A stretch of DNA of 64,000 nucleotides from Pseudomonas helvetica (GTDB taxonomy: Bacteria; Pseudomonadota; Gammaproteobacteria; Pseudomonadales; Pseudomonadaceae), in contig NZ_CP150917.1 of the NCBI RefSeq assembly GCF_039908645.1, forward strand, positions 4,537,501 to 4,601,500. The letters run 5' to 3'. The notes below the pieces were generated by a model, which had not been told where the DNA came from, ran no database searches, and saw only the letters and a list, made by a program, of their open reading frames with translations. Position numbers and translations under genes: made by a program. Numbering within the stretch: the first letter of the stretch is position 1; every line of letters starts with the position of its first letter. This document shows positions 19,062 to 28,563 of this stretch, in pieces.

Positions 19062-19465
19062 GGTTGCTCCCGTTCGGCCCTTGATGCCAGGCCTGTTTTG
19101 TTATTGTCGGGTGAACATTTGGTCGCAGATGTTGAGGCAACTTCATCCCCGAATCAGAGACGGCAGATAACCTCTGGTTAGAGATAAAAACAAACGTGGA
19201 AGAGTCGATTCAAGCCAAAAAGTACGCCCGCGCTTGTGTCGCTGTACACGCGGTTTTTGAAATGTTTTGTATCCGGGTCGATACTGCGGCAAACACGCAA
19301 AATGCAGGATGCACGATGGCCATTCATGCAAAATGCACGATGCCAAAAAATTACTAACTTTCTATACTATTGATTTATAACAGTTTTTATAAAATCTCAT
19401 AATGGCACAATCAGTGCACCTATCACTCCATGCTTGCCATTCAAGTGCAAACGGAGCTGATCGAC
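19062..19465. promoter_or_regulatory. AT-rich divergent regulatory region with short direct repeats
   Basis: Gene-free spacer between the divergent acyl-CoA synthetase and DUF3509 genes. GCAAAATGCA occurs twice (19297-19306, 19328-19337) and TGCACGATG twice (19310-19318, 19334-19342). The stretch 19343-19405 is much more AT-rich than its surroundings and contains TATACT and TATAAA hexamers suited to a promoter, but I cannot fix a single -35/-10 pair. Confidence 0.5.
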
Positions 19466-19744
19466 ATGAGCCTGATCCAGGAAAAATTTTCGTCCCTGTT
19501 CTCCAACTTCGACGTCACCACGCAAGCACGCCCTGACGGCGGTATTCTGCTGACGCTCAATAGCAGCGATGGCCGAGTGTTCAAACGCTCGATTTCCTAC
19601 GCTCAATTGCACGCCGGCGATCAACTGTCCTGGGTAATCAGTGCCATTCGCCGTGACTTGGCCGAACAGGCCAGCGAACTGCCGCAGATTTCAATGCTGC
19701 AAAGCCAGCAGCGTTTCGCCTTGCCGACCTATCACTCGAGATAA
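19466..19744 (+). CDS. DUF3509 family protein
   Basis: A 92-residue protein of a family largely limited to Pseudomonas, recognised from the start MSLIQEKFSSLFSNFDVTTQ and the core VFKRSISYAQLHAGDQLSWVISAIRRDL. The function is unknown. ATG at 19466 has GGAG nine bases upstream; an earlier in-frame ATG at 19430 has none. It is predicted to be cytoplasmic, with an alpha/beta composition. Convergent with the LuxR-type gene. Confidence 0.85.
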   Translation: MSLIQEKFSSLFSNFDVTTQARPDGGILLTLNSSDGRVFKRSISYAQLHAGDQLSWVISAIRRDLAEQASELPQISMLQSQQRFALPTYHSR

Positions 19745-19811
19745 GCTTCAACCGTTCAAACCTTTCAGGTCGTGCAAGCCTTGCGCTGCACGGCCTGAGT
19801 GCGTTTTGAGC

Positions 19812-20045
19812 TCAGCTCAACAAGCCACGATTAACCGCCTCGCCGACCGCTTGGGCACGGTTGGTGACTTCGAGCTTGGAGTAGATGTTGCTCAGGTGAA
19901 ACTTCACCGTCGCCTCGGAAATGTCCCGAATCACACTGATTTCCCACACCGTTTTGCCGGCCTTGGCCCAATACAGAATCTCCAGTTCCTTTTCGCTCAG
20001 CGGTTTGCCTGCCGGATCCGGACGCTGTCGCTTTGGTGTTTTCAT
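19812..20045 (-). CDS. LuxR-type HTH protein consisting only of the DNA-binding domain
   Basis: A 77-residue protein. Residues 16-77 form a complete GerE/LuxR helix-turn-helix (LSEKELEILYWAKAGKTVWE followed by SEATVKFHLSNIYSKLEVTNRAQA). The sequence is of the quorum-sensing type (KTxxEIS, xVKFHLxNIxxKL), but there is no autoinducer-binding or receiver domain; only 15 basic residues precede the HTH. The start ATG at 20045 is chosen because upstream in-frame codons lack coding character. It could bind constitutively or interfere with full-length LuxR proteins. I do not see remnants of a lost N-terminal domain. Confidence 0.82.
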   Translation of the reverse strand: MKTPKRQRPDPAGKPLSEKELEILYWAKAGKTVWEISVIRDISEATVKFHLSNIYSKLEVTNRAQAVGEAVNRGLLS

Positions 20046-20290
20046 CCTTAGCCCTCTCACCAGGAGTCCGCACCATTGCCAAGCGCGAAAAGTGCCTGGG
20101 TAAGCGAACAAACTTAAGGGCCGAAGAGTTACACAGGGACAAGATTAAACAAGTAAGGAAAACCACAAACAGGCATGGCCGACTTATCAACAGGCAACTT
20201 CCTACACGTCCTACAGACGTGCGTTGGCCATGATGTTAGTCCGTGATGGAAAGTCGGCTGACCGCGTGAGTTGCAGTCAGCCGTAGCCAC

Positions 20291-20974
20291 TCAGAACGTG
20301 GCGGGATCGATCTGTGAAAAGCTGCTGACGTTCAGATGCCCGGCGAGCTCACCGCCTTCGCGTACCAGTCCGCAGGTGGCCATGCCGGCTTCACGGGCGG
20401 CATCCAGCTCCTGAACGATGTCGGAGAGAAACAGGATCTGCGCAGGCTCGCAGCCAATGGCTTGAGTAATGCGCTGATAGGACTGCGCCTCACGCTTGGG
20501 TCCCGAAGTGGTGTCGAAGTAGCCACTGAACAGCGGCGTCAAATCACCGGCCTCGGAGCAACCGAAGATCAGCTTCTGGGCCTGGATCGAACCGGACGAG
20601 TAAACGAACAGTTGATAACCGGCCTGATGCCAGCGTTTCAGCGCCTCGACTGCGTCCGGGTAAACATGCCCCTTCAACTGCCCGGCCTGATAACCCTGCT
20701 CCCAGACCATCCCTTGCAACGCCTTGAGTGGCGTGGCCTTGCGGTCTTCGGCAATCCAGCCCAGCAGGATTTCAATCACCCGTTCAACGTCAGCGCCAGG
20801 CTCGGCGCTGTCCTGGCGAACGGCGTCGATCTGCCGGGCAACATCGGCCCGTTGCGCCTGTTGCCGGACAAAGTCCGGCAAATGTCTGGCGGCATAGGGA
20901 AACAGCACGTCGAACACAAAACTCACCGCGCTGGTGGTGCCTTCGATGTCGGTGAGAATGGCTTTGATCGTCAT
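20291..20974 (-). CDS. mtnC: Acireductone synthase (enolase-phosphatase E1)
   Basis: A 227-residue HAD-superfamily enzyme of methionine salvage. It enolises and dephosphorylates 2,3-diketo-5-methylthiopentyl-1-phosphate to acireductone. The HAD motif [13 protein letters not shown] is at residues 8-19; [13 protein letters not shown] and [12 protein letters not shown] give the later HAD motifs. Last gene of the aroC-MFS-mtnB-mtnD-mtnC run, 4 bases after mtnD. Confidence 0.95.
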   Translation of the reverse strand: MTIKAILTDIEGTTSAVSFVFDVLFPYAARHLPDFVRQQAQRADVARQIDAVRQDSAEPGADVERVIEILLGWIAEDRKATPLKALQGMVWEQGYQAGQLKGHVYPDAVEALKRWHQAGYQLFVYSSGSIQAQKLIFGCSEAGDLTPLFSGYFDTTSGPKREAQSYQRITQAIGCEPAQILFLSDIVQELDAAREAGMATCGLVREGGELAGHLNVSSFSQIDPATF

Positions 20975-20978
20975 GCCA

Positions 20979-21524
20979 TCAGTCCTCGAGACGCGGGAAG
21001 CGGCTGGCGATGTCGTCGCCGGTGAAGTTGGCCACCCAGCCTTCGGGGTTGTTGAACAGCCGAATCGCCACGAAGTGCGGGTGCTCGCCCATGTCGAACC
21101 AGTGTGCAGTGCCGGCGGGCACCGAAATCAGGTCGTTTTTCTCGCAGAGCACGGCGTACACGTAGTCGTCGATGTGCAAAGTAAACAGGCCACGGCCCGC
21201 GACGAAAAATCGTACTTCGTCTTCGCCATGACGATGTTCTTCCAGAAACTTGGCACGCAATTCGGCTTTTTGCGGGTGATCGCTGTTAAGGCTGACCACG
21301 TCGACGGTGATGTAACCGCGCTCGGTCATCAATTGATCGATCTGCACCTGATAAGCGGCAATCACTTCTTCCTGACTGGCACCGGGCTGGATCTTCGCCG
21401 CGGCTTGCCAACGGTCGAAGCGCACACCTTTTTCGGCCAGGGTCGAGGCGATATCGTCGAAGTGGGTCAGGACCTTGTTCGGCAGGTCCGGGCTTGAAAC
21501 GTGGTAAACGGACAGGCTGCTCAT
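20979..21524 (-). CDS. mtnD: Acireductone dioxygenase
   Basis: A 181-residue cupin that oxidises acireductone to the keto-acid precursor of methionine plus formate when it binds Fe2+, or to an off-pathway product with Ni2+. The metal motif [14 protein letters not shown] supplies His, His and Glu ligands near residues 97-105, and a further His lies in [14 protein letters not shown]. It sits between mtnB and mtnC in a methionine salvage operon; mtnA and mtnK are not in the window. Confidence 0.95.
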   Translation of the reverse strand: MSSLSVYHVSSPDLPNKVLTHFDDIASTLAEKGVRFDRWQAAAKIQPGASQEEVIAAYQVQIDQLMTERGYITVDVVSLNSDHPQKAELRAKFLEEHRHGEDEVRFFVAGRGLFTLHIDDYVYAVLCEKNDLISVPAGTAHWFDMGEHPHFVAIRLFNNPEGWVANFTGDDIASRFPRLED

Positions 21525-21624
21525 GCTGGCAATTCCTCGTTAGCGGCGCTGCCGTCCGGCTTTTACAGACCGGTCAGGCAACGCGTTTCATCGGGCGGTT
21601 GGCGACTTCAGGTAGAAGTAGGCC

Positions 21625-22245
21625 TTAACGGTTAATCAACGCGCGCATTTTCAGCTCGCATTCAAACAGGAACTCAAACGCTTCGATCTGCCGCAACGCA
21701 TCGCTCATCTTCGGGCCCCAGGTGTAGAGGCCATGACCGCGAATCAGGTAACCGACACAGTCGGGATGGTCGTCGAGCCATGGCTGGACTTTGGACGCCA
21801 GGCGCTCGATGTCCTGATCATTGTCGAAGATCGGCACCCGCACCTTGGACTCATGAGTCGAGATCCCACTAAAGGCTTTTTGCAGTTCGTAGTCTTCAAA
21901 CGTAATGACCGGACTCTGCAGCAGCCGCGACAACACCGTGGCATTGACCGAATGGGTGTGCAGCACCGCACCGATGTCGGCACGCCAATTATATAACTGG
22001 GTGTGCAGCAGGGTTTCGGCAGACGGCTTCTTGCCCGGTTCCAGGCTGCTGCCCGACATATCCGTGGCCAGCACGTCATCCATCCCCAACTGCCCTTTGT
22101 GTTTACCGGAAACGGTCAACAGGGCTTCGGTGGCCGACAGTCGCGTCGAATAGTTGCTGCTGGTGGCGGGCGACCAGCCACGGCCATACAAAAAACGCCC
22201 GGCGTCGATGATTTGCTGGGCGAGTTGTTCACGGGTAAGGCTCAT
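21625..22245 (-). CDS. mtnB: Methylthioribulose-1-phosphate dehydratase
   Basis: A 206-residue class II aldolase/adducin-family metal enzyme that dehydrates 5-methylthioribulose-1-phosphate in methionine salvage. Zinc ligands are visible as HTHSVNATV near residue 97 and RGHGLYTWG near 170. Its start overlaps the stop of the upstream MFS gene by 4 bases (ATGA), indicating translational coupling; 100 bases separate it from mtnD. Confidence 0.94.
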   Translation of the reverse strand: MSLTREQLAQQIIDAGRFLYGRGWSPATSSNYSTRLSATEALLTVSGKHKGQLGMDDVLATDMSGSSLEPGKKPSAETLLHTQLYNWRADIGAVLHTHSVNATVLSRLLQSPVITFEDYELQKAFSGISTHESKVRVPIFDNDQDIERLASKVQPWLDDHPDCVGYLIRGHGLYTWGPKMSDALRQIEAFEFLFECELKMRALINR

Positions 22246-23387
22246 GGCCTGTCCTCTTGCATACGTGTGGCAATGATAACGGCTGCAGCGAACGCTGCGA
22301 GGCTGGCAATACTAAAGGTCAATGTAGCGCCCAGGGCATTCCAGCTGTAACCGGAATACAACGCGCCCAACGCTCCGCCGGTGCCGGCCAGTGCCGCGTA
22401 CAACGCCTGGCCCTGCCCTTGCTGGCGTGCACCGAAGCTACGTTGCACGAAATGGATGGCCGCGGCGTGAAAACTGCCGAAGGTCGCCGCGTGCAGAATC
22501 TGCGCAAACAGCAGCACCCACAGGAATTCGGCGAACGAGCCGAGCAGCAGCCAGCGTAACGCCGCCAGCAGGAAACTCGCCATCAACACCCGGCGTACCG
22601 AGAAGCGCCCAAGGATCTTGCTCATGAACAAAAACATCAGGACTTCGGCGACCACTCCCAACGCCCAGAGCATACCGATCACGCCGCGGCTGTAACCGAG
22701 GTGTTCAAGGTGCAGGGTCAGAAAAGTGTAATACGGCCCATGGCTCATCTGCATCAGTGCCACGCAGCCATAAAATGCCAACACGCCGGGGCTGCGCAGT
22801 TGCTTGAGAAAGCCCTCGCCCGCCAGCCGATTGCCTTGCGCCGGCTGGGCGTTCGGCACCCAGAGGCTGCTGATGATTATCCCGCCCATGATCACCACCA
22901 GCGTCACCGGGTAGATGTCCAGGCTCAACCATTCAAACAGCCGCCCCAACGCAACCACGGTGATGATGAAACCGATCGATCCCCACAAGCGGATCTGGCT
23001 GTAGCGCGAAGTCTGGCCCTGCAAATGCGCGAGGGTGATGACCTCGAACTGCGGCAATACCGCGTGCCAGAAGAATGCATGCAGCGCCATGACCATCGCC
23101 AGCCAGGCGTAGCTTTTGCTGACGAAGATCAGCGAAAAGGTCAGCAGCGTACAGATCGCGCCGAAGCGCACGATGGCCAGGCGCCGGCCGGTGTAGTCAC
23201 CGAGCCAGCCCCAGATATTCGGTGCGACGCAGCGCATCAGCATCGGAATCGCCACCAGTTCGCCAATGCGCGCACTGGAAAACCCCAGGTGATCGAAGTA
23301 CAGCGCCAGGAACGGCGCGGTCGAACCGAGCAAGGCGAAATAGAACAGATAGAAGCTGGACAACCGCCAGTATGGAAGCGCCGCCAC
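22242..23387 (-). CDS. MFS transporter (HcaT/3-phenylpropionate-type group)
   Basis: A 381-residue inner-membrane protein with 12 predicted helices and the loop motif GWLGDYTGRRLAIVRFG between helices 2 and 3. It falls in the sugar/phenylpropionate-permease-like MFS group by overall look (N-terminus YWRLSSFYLFYFALLGSTAPF). It is embedded between aroC and mtnB and overlaps mtnB by 4 bases; the same order occurs in P. aeruginosa as I recall. The location suggests transport of a methionine-salvage metabolite, such as methylthioribose or methylthioadenosine, but this is inference. Confidence 0.82.
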   Translation of the reverse strand: MAALPYWRLSSFYLFYFALLGSTAPFLALYFDHLGFSSARIGELVAIPMLMRCVAPNIWGWLGDYTGRRLAIVRFGAICTLLTFSLIFVSKSYAWLAMVMALHAFFWHAVLPQFEVITLAHLQGQTSRYSQIRLWGSIGFIITVVALGRLFEWLSLDIYPVTLVVIMGGIIISSLWVPNAQPAQGNRLAGEGFLKQLRSPGVLAFYGCVALMQMSHGPYYTFLTLHLEHLGYSRGVIGMLWALGVVAEVLMFLFMSKILGRFSVRRVLMASFLLAALRWLLLGSFAEFLWVLLFAQILHAATFGSFHAAAIHFVQRSFGARQQGQGQALYAALAGTGGALGALYSGYSWNALGATLTFSIASLAAFAAAVIIATRMQEDRP

Positions 23388-23421
23388 GGCCGTCAGACCG
23401 CGGCGACGTCAGGGCATGGCT

Positions 23422-24513
23422 TCACAGCTGGCCCAGCACCGGAGTGCTGACGCGCACATCGGCGTTTTGCCCGCGATTGCGCAGCAGGTGGTCCATCAAC
23501 ACGATGGCCATCATCGCTTCGGCAATCGGCGTAGCGCGGATGCCGACGCACGGGTCATGACGGCCCTTGGTAACGACGTCCACCGGGTTGCCGTGGATAT
23601 CGATCGAACGGCCCGGCGTGGTGATGCTCGACGTTGGCTTGAGTGCCAGGTGCGCAACGATCGGTTGCCCCGAAGAGATGCCGCCCAGAATCCCGCCCGC
23701 GTTGTTGCTGAGGAAACCTTCCGGGGTCATTTCGTCACGGTGTTCGGTGCCGCGTTGGGCGACACTGGCGAAACCGGCACCGATTTCCACGCCTTTCACC
23801 GCGTTGATGCTCATCAGCGCATGGGCCAGTTCGGCGTCGAGACGGTCGAAGATCGGTTCGCCGAGCCCAGGCTTCACGCCTTCGGCGACTACGGTGATCT
23901 TCGCGCCGACCGAATCCTGGTCGCGGCGCAATTGATCCATGTAGGCCTCAAGCTCTGGCACTTTGTCCGGGTCGGGGCTGAAGAAGGCGTTTTGCTCGAC
24001 CGAGTCCCAGGTCTTGAACGGGATTTCGATAGGCCCAAGCTGGCTCATGTAGCCGCGAATGACGATGCCCTGGGTCGCCAGGTATTTTTTCGCAATCGCC
24101 CCCGCAGCCACACGCATGGCGGTTTCCCGCGCCGAGCTGCGACCACCGCCACGGTAATCGCGCTCGCCGTATTTGTGGTGATAGGTGTAGTCGGCGTGGG
24201 CCGGGCGGAACAGGTCCTTGATCGCCGAGTAGTCCTTGGACTTCTGGTCGGTATTGCGGATCAGCAGGCCAATCGCGCAACCGGTGGTGCGGCCCTCGAA
24301 CACGCCAGAGAGGATTTCGACTTCGTCGGCTTCCTGACGCTGGGTGGTGTGGCGGCTGGTGCCGGGCTTGCGGCGGTCCAGATCACGCTGCAAGTCTTCC
24401 AGGGACAGTTCAAGGCCCGGCGGGCAGCCGTCGACAATGGCGACCAACGCCGGACCATGGCTTTCGCCCGCGGTGGTGACAGTGAACAGCTTGCCGTAGG
24501 TATTGCCGGACAT
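23422..24513 (-). CDS. aroC: Chorismate synthase
   Basis: A 363-residue FMN-dependent enzyme that converts EPSP to chorismate, the last common step of aromatic amino-acid synthesis. Family signatures are [16 protein letters not shown] near residue 17, the flavin-binding [18 protein letters not shown] near 125, and PRGDPCVG-type [14 protein letters not shown] near 325. Full length. It is the first gene of the run leading through the MFS gene into mtnBDC; the 137-base gap to the divergent hydrolase gene should hold its promoter. Confidence 0.97.
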   Translation of the reverse strand: MSGNTYGKLFTVTTAGESHGPALVAIVDGCPPGLELSLEDLQRDLDRRKPGTSRHTTQRQEADEVEILSGVFEGRTTGCAIGLLIRNTDQKSKDYSAIKDLFRPAHADYTYHHKYGERDYRGGGRSSARETAMRVAAGAIAKKYLATQGIVIRGYMSQLGPIEIPFKTWDSVEQNAFFSPDPDKVPELEAYMDQLRRDQDSVGAKITVVAEGVKPGLGEPIFDRLDAELAHALMSINAVKGVEIGAGFASVAQRGTEHRDEMTPEGFLSNNAGGILGGISSGQPIVAHLALKPTSSITTPGRSIDIHGNPVDVVTKGRHDPCVGIRATPIAEAMMAIVLMDHLLRNRGQNADVRVSTPVLGQL

Positions 24514-24650
24514 GCAGGGCGCTCCGTGAATTCGCTGAGTGACTCAACCTGAAAATGTAATGTCGGCGAGTATACGCAGGCTATCCAACTAGTTCATCCT
24601 CGAACCTTATCGGTGCCTGCAAGTCCAACCGACACCTTCTGAATGATGGC

Positions 24651-25622
24651 GTGATGATGCTGCGAGTTATTGCCTTGAGCCTTACCCTGTTTACTGGCCT
24701 GCTTTCCAATGCAGCCCAGGCCTCTGTTGTACTGCAACGGCCAATCAGTCTGGATACCGGCAGCGGTGAGCTTTTCGGCTCGATGTTGCTGCCAAAGTCC
24801 GACAGCCCGGTGCCGGTTGTGCTGATCATTTCCGGCTCGGGCCCGACTGATCGTAACGGCAATAACCCGGAAGGCGGCAACAACGACAGCCTCAAGCGCC
24901 TGGCCTGGGTGTTGGCCAAACACAACATCGCCAGCGTGCGTTACGACAAACGCGGCGTGGCGGCCAGCCTCGCAGCGACCCCGGATGAACGCAATCTGAC
25001 CCTTGAGGCCTACGTTGCCGATGCCGTGGCCTGGGGCCAGAAACTCAAGTCCGACCCGCGTATGGGGCCATTGATTCTGCTCGGGCACAGTGAAGGTGCA
25101 CTGGTGGCCACACTCGCCGCTCCGCAAGTCGATGCCGCCGCAGTAATCTCCGTGTCCGGTAGCGCCCGTCCGGTAGATCAGGTCTTGCGTCAACAATTGA
25201 GCAATCGAATGCCTCCCGATCTGCTGCTGCGCAGCAATGAGCTGCTGGACAGCCTCAAGGCCGGACATGTCGATGAACATGTTCCGACGCCGCTGCAGGT
25301 GATCTTCCGTCCCAGCGTGCAACCGTACCTGATCAGCCTGTTTCGCCAGGACCCGGCAGCGGCTTTCGCCAAATTGAAAATGCCGGCGCTGATCATCCAG
25401 GGCAGCAACGACATGCAGGTCGGTGTCGGTGACGCACAGATGCTCAAAGCGGCGAAACCGGATGCCCAACTGGCGCTGATCGAAGGCATGAACCACGTGA
25501 TGCGTATCGTGCCCAATGACATCAAACGGCAATTGGCCTCCTACAAAGACCCGCAACTGCCCCTCGCTGTCGAACTCGGCTCGAGCATCCTGAGCTTTAT
25601 TGACGGACTTCGCGCCAGTTAA
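24651..25622 (+). CDS. Secreted alpha/beta hydrolase
   Basis: A 323-residue protein with an N-terminal signal peptide (MMLRVIALSLTLFTGLLSNAAQA) and an alpha/beta-hydrolase fold. The nucleophile elbow GHSEG puts the Ser at residue 146; an Asp (QGSNDMQV) and His (EGMNHVMR) complete the triad. The oxyanion loop reads SGSGPTDRNGN. It resembles the bacterial dienelactone-hydrolase-like/YqkD group and is predicted to be periplasmic. Substrate unknown. The start is the first of two tandem ATGs (24651, 24654). Divergent from aroC. Confidence 0.85.
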   Translation: MMMLRVIALSLTLFTGLLSNAAQASVVLQRPISLDTGSGELFGSMLLPKSDSPVPVVLIISGSGPTDRNGNNPEGGNNDSLKRLAWVLAKHNIASVRYDKRGVAASLAATPDERNLTLEAYVADAVAWGQKLKSDPRMGPLILLGHSEGALVATLAAPQVDAAAVISVSGSARPVDQVLRQQLSNRMPPDLLLRSNELLDSLKAGHVDEHVPTPLQVIFRPSVQPYLISLFRQDPAAAFAKLKMPALIIQGSNDMQVGVGDAQMLKAAKPDAQLALIEGMNHVMRIVPNDIKRQLASYKDPQLPLAVELGSSILSFIDGLRAS

Positions 25623-25721
25623 GCCGGTTTTACCCTCCAGTCCTGGAAAAAACGGCCGATAAGCCTGTGTCGGCAGCCCATTGGCTGCCGCCAAGCAGGG
25701 CTTGGACAGGATCTCGCCGTT

Positions 25722-26513
25722 ATGACTGATACCCAGAATTCACCCGACACTGCGCCGCAAACCACCGCCACTGAAGTGGTCGACCTGCCGTGGTCGGACG
25801 TCCAGGCCGAGCACCACAAGATGCTTCGCCTGGCGCCGCTGAAAACCGATCGAGCGACCGGTGGGCGGCCATTGCGCTTTGTCGAGTTCGGTTATGCCGA
25901 GCGCAACAGCAAAGAACGCAGCCTGCTGCGCATGAGCATTTCACTGCCCGGTCAACGGGTGCGCAAAGAACAGAACCACCTGGACGTCTGGGTCGATCAT
26001 GAGAACCGTCGCGTGCACTTCGGTCCCGACAGCGGTCTGCAGATTGAACCGCTGAACCGTGGCATTGGCCGTTTTCTGGCCGCTCAAGGCATTACGTGGG
26101 CGAAGAAAAAGTGGTCGAGCTACACCGTCGACGGTGCGGACCTGAACAACAAGGACGCCCTCAACGAAGACACCCGCCTGCGCCGCGACCACTTCCTGCG
26201 CGTGCATGGCTTTGACGTGGTCTACGCCGACGCCCAGCATTTGAAGGGCAGCGTCAAAGAGGTAAAGGTCGGCGATCTGCTCGGCGACTGGAACTCCGAA
26301 AAACTGCAATTCGTGGAAATCCTCGAAGCCGCGCAGATGCTGCAGCAAGCCGAGCAGAATCTGGCGGAGCAGGAAGTCAAACTGCAAAAGCAGGAAGAGA
26401 AAGTCAGCAAATACAAACGCGAGGACACCGGGCTACGTTTCACCATCACCTGTCTGGTGGCGTTTTCGGTGTTCCAGGCGGGACTGCTGATCTGGATTGC
26501 TACGCACCGCTAA
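25722..26513 (+). CDS. Hypothetical protein with coiled coil and C-terminal membrane anchor
   Basis: A 263-residue protein of unknown family. Residues 1-190 are soluble and charged (an RFVEFGYAERNSKERS block lies near residue 52). Residues about 197-232 form a glutamate/glutamine-rich coiled coil (QQAEQNLAEQEVKLQKQEEK), and residues 240-259 form a single hydrophobic helix right at the C-terminus, so the bulk should face the cytoplasm as a tail-anchored protein. It follows the hydrolase by 99 bases, which include a GGCAGCC/GGCTGCC hairpin. I recall a hypothetical gene at this spot in P. aeruginosa, suggesting conservation. Confidence 0.8.
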   Translation: MTDTQNSPDTAPQTTATEVVDLPWSDVQAEHHKMLRLAPLKTDRATGGRPLRFVEFGYAERNSKERSLLRMSISLPGQRVRKEQNHLDVWVDHENRRVHFGPDSGLQIEPLNRGIGRFLAAQGITWAKKKWSSYTVDGADLNNKDALNEDTRLRRDHFLRVHGFDVVYADAQHLKGSVKEVKVGDLLGDWNSEKLQFVEILEAAQMLQQAEQNLAEQEVKLQKQEEKVSKYKREDTGLRFTITCLVAFSVFQAGLLIWIATHR

Positions 26514-26536
26514 AAACCTGAGTTTGCTGTGGTTCT

Positions 26537-26683
26537 TGTGGCAAGGGAGCTTGCTGAGGCTCTTGTGGCGAGGGAGCTTGCTCCCGCTCGAGCGCGAAGC
26601 GCTCGCAATCCTGTTACCTCATCGTTGAGAAAACAAGGTCGGGGGCTGCTGCGCAGCCCAGCGGGAGCAAGCTCCCTCGCCAC
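26537..26683. repeat. REP-type repeat, family A, with an extra truncated half
   Basis: The pair at 26564-26683 has inverted TGTGGCGAGGGAGC motifs as elsewhere. A shortened copy (TGTGGCAAGGGAGCTTGCT) sits just to its left at 26537-26555, which looks like a partial duplication of the left arm. Confidence 0.88.
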
Positions 26684-26693
26684 GTTCACCACA

Positions 26694-27602
26694 TTAAACC
26701 CTGGCAGCGAACAACGCCTGATGCTGGCGGCATTGCTCGGCGCTGAGCATGAACACACCGTGACCGCCGCGCTCGAATTCCAGCCAGGCGAAATCGACTT
26801 CCGGGTACAACGCCTCGACGTGCACCTGGCTGTTGCCGACTTCAACGATCAGCAAGCCCTTCTCGGTCAGGTGATCCGCCGCTTCGGCGAGCATGCGCCG
26901 CACCAGGTTCAAACCATCGTCACCACAGGCCAGACCCAGTTCGGGTTCGTGCTGGTATTCATCCGGCATGTCGGCAAAATCTTCGGCGTCAACGTAAGGC
27001 GGGTTGGACACGATCAAGTCGAAACGCTGCCCTGGCAAACCGTCGAAGCCATCGCCCTGAACGGTGTACACGCGCTCATCGACGCCATGGCGCTCGATGT
27101 TCTGATTGGCCACTTCCAGCGCTTCGAAAGACAGATCCGCTAACACCACTTCAGCGTTCTGGAACTCGTAGGCGCAGGCAATGCCGATGCAACCGGAACC
27201 GGTGCACAGGTCAAGAATCCGTGCAGGTTCGCTGCCCAACCACGGCGCAAACCGTTTTTCGATCAGCTCGCCAATCGGCGAACGCGGAATCAATACACGC
27301 TCGTCAACGATGAACGACATCCCGCAGAACCAGGCTTCGCCCAACAGGTAAGCCGTCGGGATGCGCTCCTCGATTCGACGCTTGAGCAAGCGCTGCAGGT
27401 TGACCAGTTCGTCGTCTTCAAGACGGCAATCCAAGTAGCTATCGGCGATTTCCCACGGTAGGTGCAATGCCCCCAACACCAGTTGACGGGCTTCGTCCCA
27501 GGCGTTGTCGGTCCCATGGCCGAAAAACAGATCCTCCCCATGAAAACGGCTGACAGCCCAACGAATGTGGTCGCGCAAGGTGCGCAGGCGGGAAGTGATC
27601 AC
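26694..27602 (-). CDS. prmB: Ribosomal protein L3 N5-glutamine methyltransferase
   Basis: A 302-residue SAM-dependent methyltransferase of the HemK/PrmB family, which methylates a Gln in ribosomal protein L3. The SAM motif [18 protein letters not shown] is near residue 135 and the catalytic NPPY ([13 protein letters not shown]) near 200. The N-terminal helical substrate-recognition domain is present. PrmB rather than PrmC is inferred from length and from the N-terminal [14 protein letters not shown] block. Minus strand, facing the isochorismatase-like gene. Confidence 0.93.
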   Translation of the reverse strand: MITSRLRTLRDHIRWAVSRFHGEDLFFGHGTDNAWDEARQLVLGALHLPWEIADSYLDCRLEDDELVNLQRLLKRRIEERIPTAYLLGEAWFCGMSFIVDERVLIPRSPIGELIEKRFAPWLGSEPARILDLCTGSGCIGIACAYEFQNAEVVLADLSFEALEVANQNIERHGVDERVYTVQGDGFDGLPGQRFDLIVSNPPYVDAEDFADMPDEYQHEPELGLACGDDGLNLVRRMLAEAADHLTEKGLLIVEVGNSQVHVEALYPEVDFAWLEFERGGHGVFMLSAEQCRQHQALFAARV

Positions 27603-27840
27603 GGGGGCAAACTCCTGAAAAAACGACTGGCGATTCTAACAGCCTAAACCCTCCTCGACGACGCAAGAAAATCACCGGACGGATGTAGGATTGATCCTGA
27701 TTTTCAGCTTTTGATTGAACATCTGCTCAGCTCTTGACAGGCTGCAGGCCAGCAACGACGGTGCCTACGATGGTAGCGATTCACAGAAGCGCTCAGCCAG
27801 AGGACAATGTCGCAAAAGCCCCACTCGAAGGAGCCCCAGA

Positions 27841-28431
27841 ATGTCCGTTCCAAAAACGATGTTTCAACTCAGCGGTCGTGGTTACGCGCCGGCCAATCTG
27901 GCCCATGCGACGCTGGTGATCATCGATGCCCAGAAAGAATACTTGAGCGGCCCCCTGGCCCTTTCCGGCATGGACGCCGCCGTCGACAATATCAAGCAAC
28001 TGCTCGCGGCTGCCCGCAAGGCGGGTAGGCCGATCGTCCATGTACGCCACCTCGGCACCGTCGGTGGCCTGTTCGACCCACAAGGCGAACGCGGTGAATT
28101 CATCCCGGGCCTTGAGCCACTGGCTGACGAAACTGTCATCGGTAAATTGCTGCCCAGTGCGTTCCACGGCACCCCGTTGGAAAAACGCCTGCAAGACCTC
28201 GGCTCGCTGGACCTGATCGTCTGCGGTTTCATGAGTCACTCCAGCGTCAGCACCACCGTGCGCGCCGCCAAGAACCTGGGCTTTCGCTGCACCCTGGTCG
28301 AAGACGCCTGTGCCACCCGGGACCTGCCTTTCAAAGGTGGCGTCCTCAGCGCCGAACATGTCCAGCAGACTGAAATGGCGATCATGGCCGACAACTTCGC
28401 GACCCTCGCCCAGACTCAGGAACTGATCTGA
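27841..28431 (+). CDS. Isochorismatase-family hydrolase lacking the catalytic Cys
   Basis: A 196-residue isochorismatase-fold protein. Two members of the usual triad are present: Asp29 (VIIDAQKEYL) and Lys102 (GKLLPSAF). The position of the nucleophilic Cys reads Ser: GFMSHSSVSTT, expected Cys at residue 135. Amidase-type members need the Cys, while isochorismatases such as EntB lack it. So the protein may be a non-amidase hydrolase or a non-catalytic relative. The ATG at 27841 has AGGAG upstream; earlier in-frame codons are not supported. Confidence 0.85.
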   Translation: MSVPKTMFQLSGRGYAPANLAHATLVIIDAQKEYLSGPLALSGMDAAVDNIKQLLAAARKAGRPIVHVRHLGTVGGLFDPQGERGEFIPGLEPLADETVIGKLLPSAFHGTPLEKRLQDLGSLDLIVCGFMSHSSVSTTVRAAKNLGFRCTLVEDACATRDLPFKGGVLSAEHVQQTEMAIMADNFATLAQTQELI

Positions 28432-28563
28432 TCAAGCGCTTGATGAGCGGCCAACGCAGCCGCTCATCCGCAAAAACCGCTCATTCCCCGCAATTGCCTT
28501 AGCCTCAGGAACCACCCGGTCAACTCCCGGTCGAAGGGCCGATACCCATTGAGGAAGGTCGGA

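Noticed and set aside
20255..20283. CGGCTGAC/GTCAGCCG hairpin after mtnC as a terminator
   Set aside because: Stem is present but no U-run follows on the minus strand; not listed as a terminator.
27734..27771. TTGACA with TACGAT as a sigma-70 promoter for the isochorismatase-like gene
   Set aside because: Spacing is about 26 bases, far from 17.
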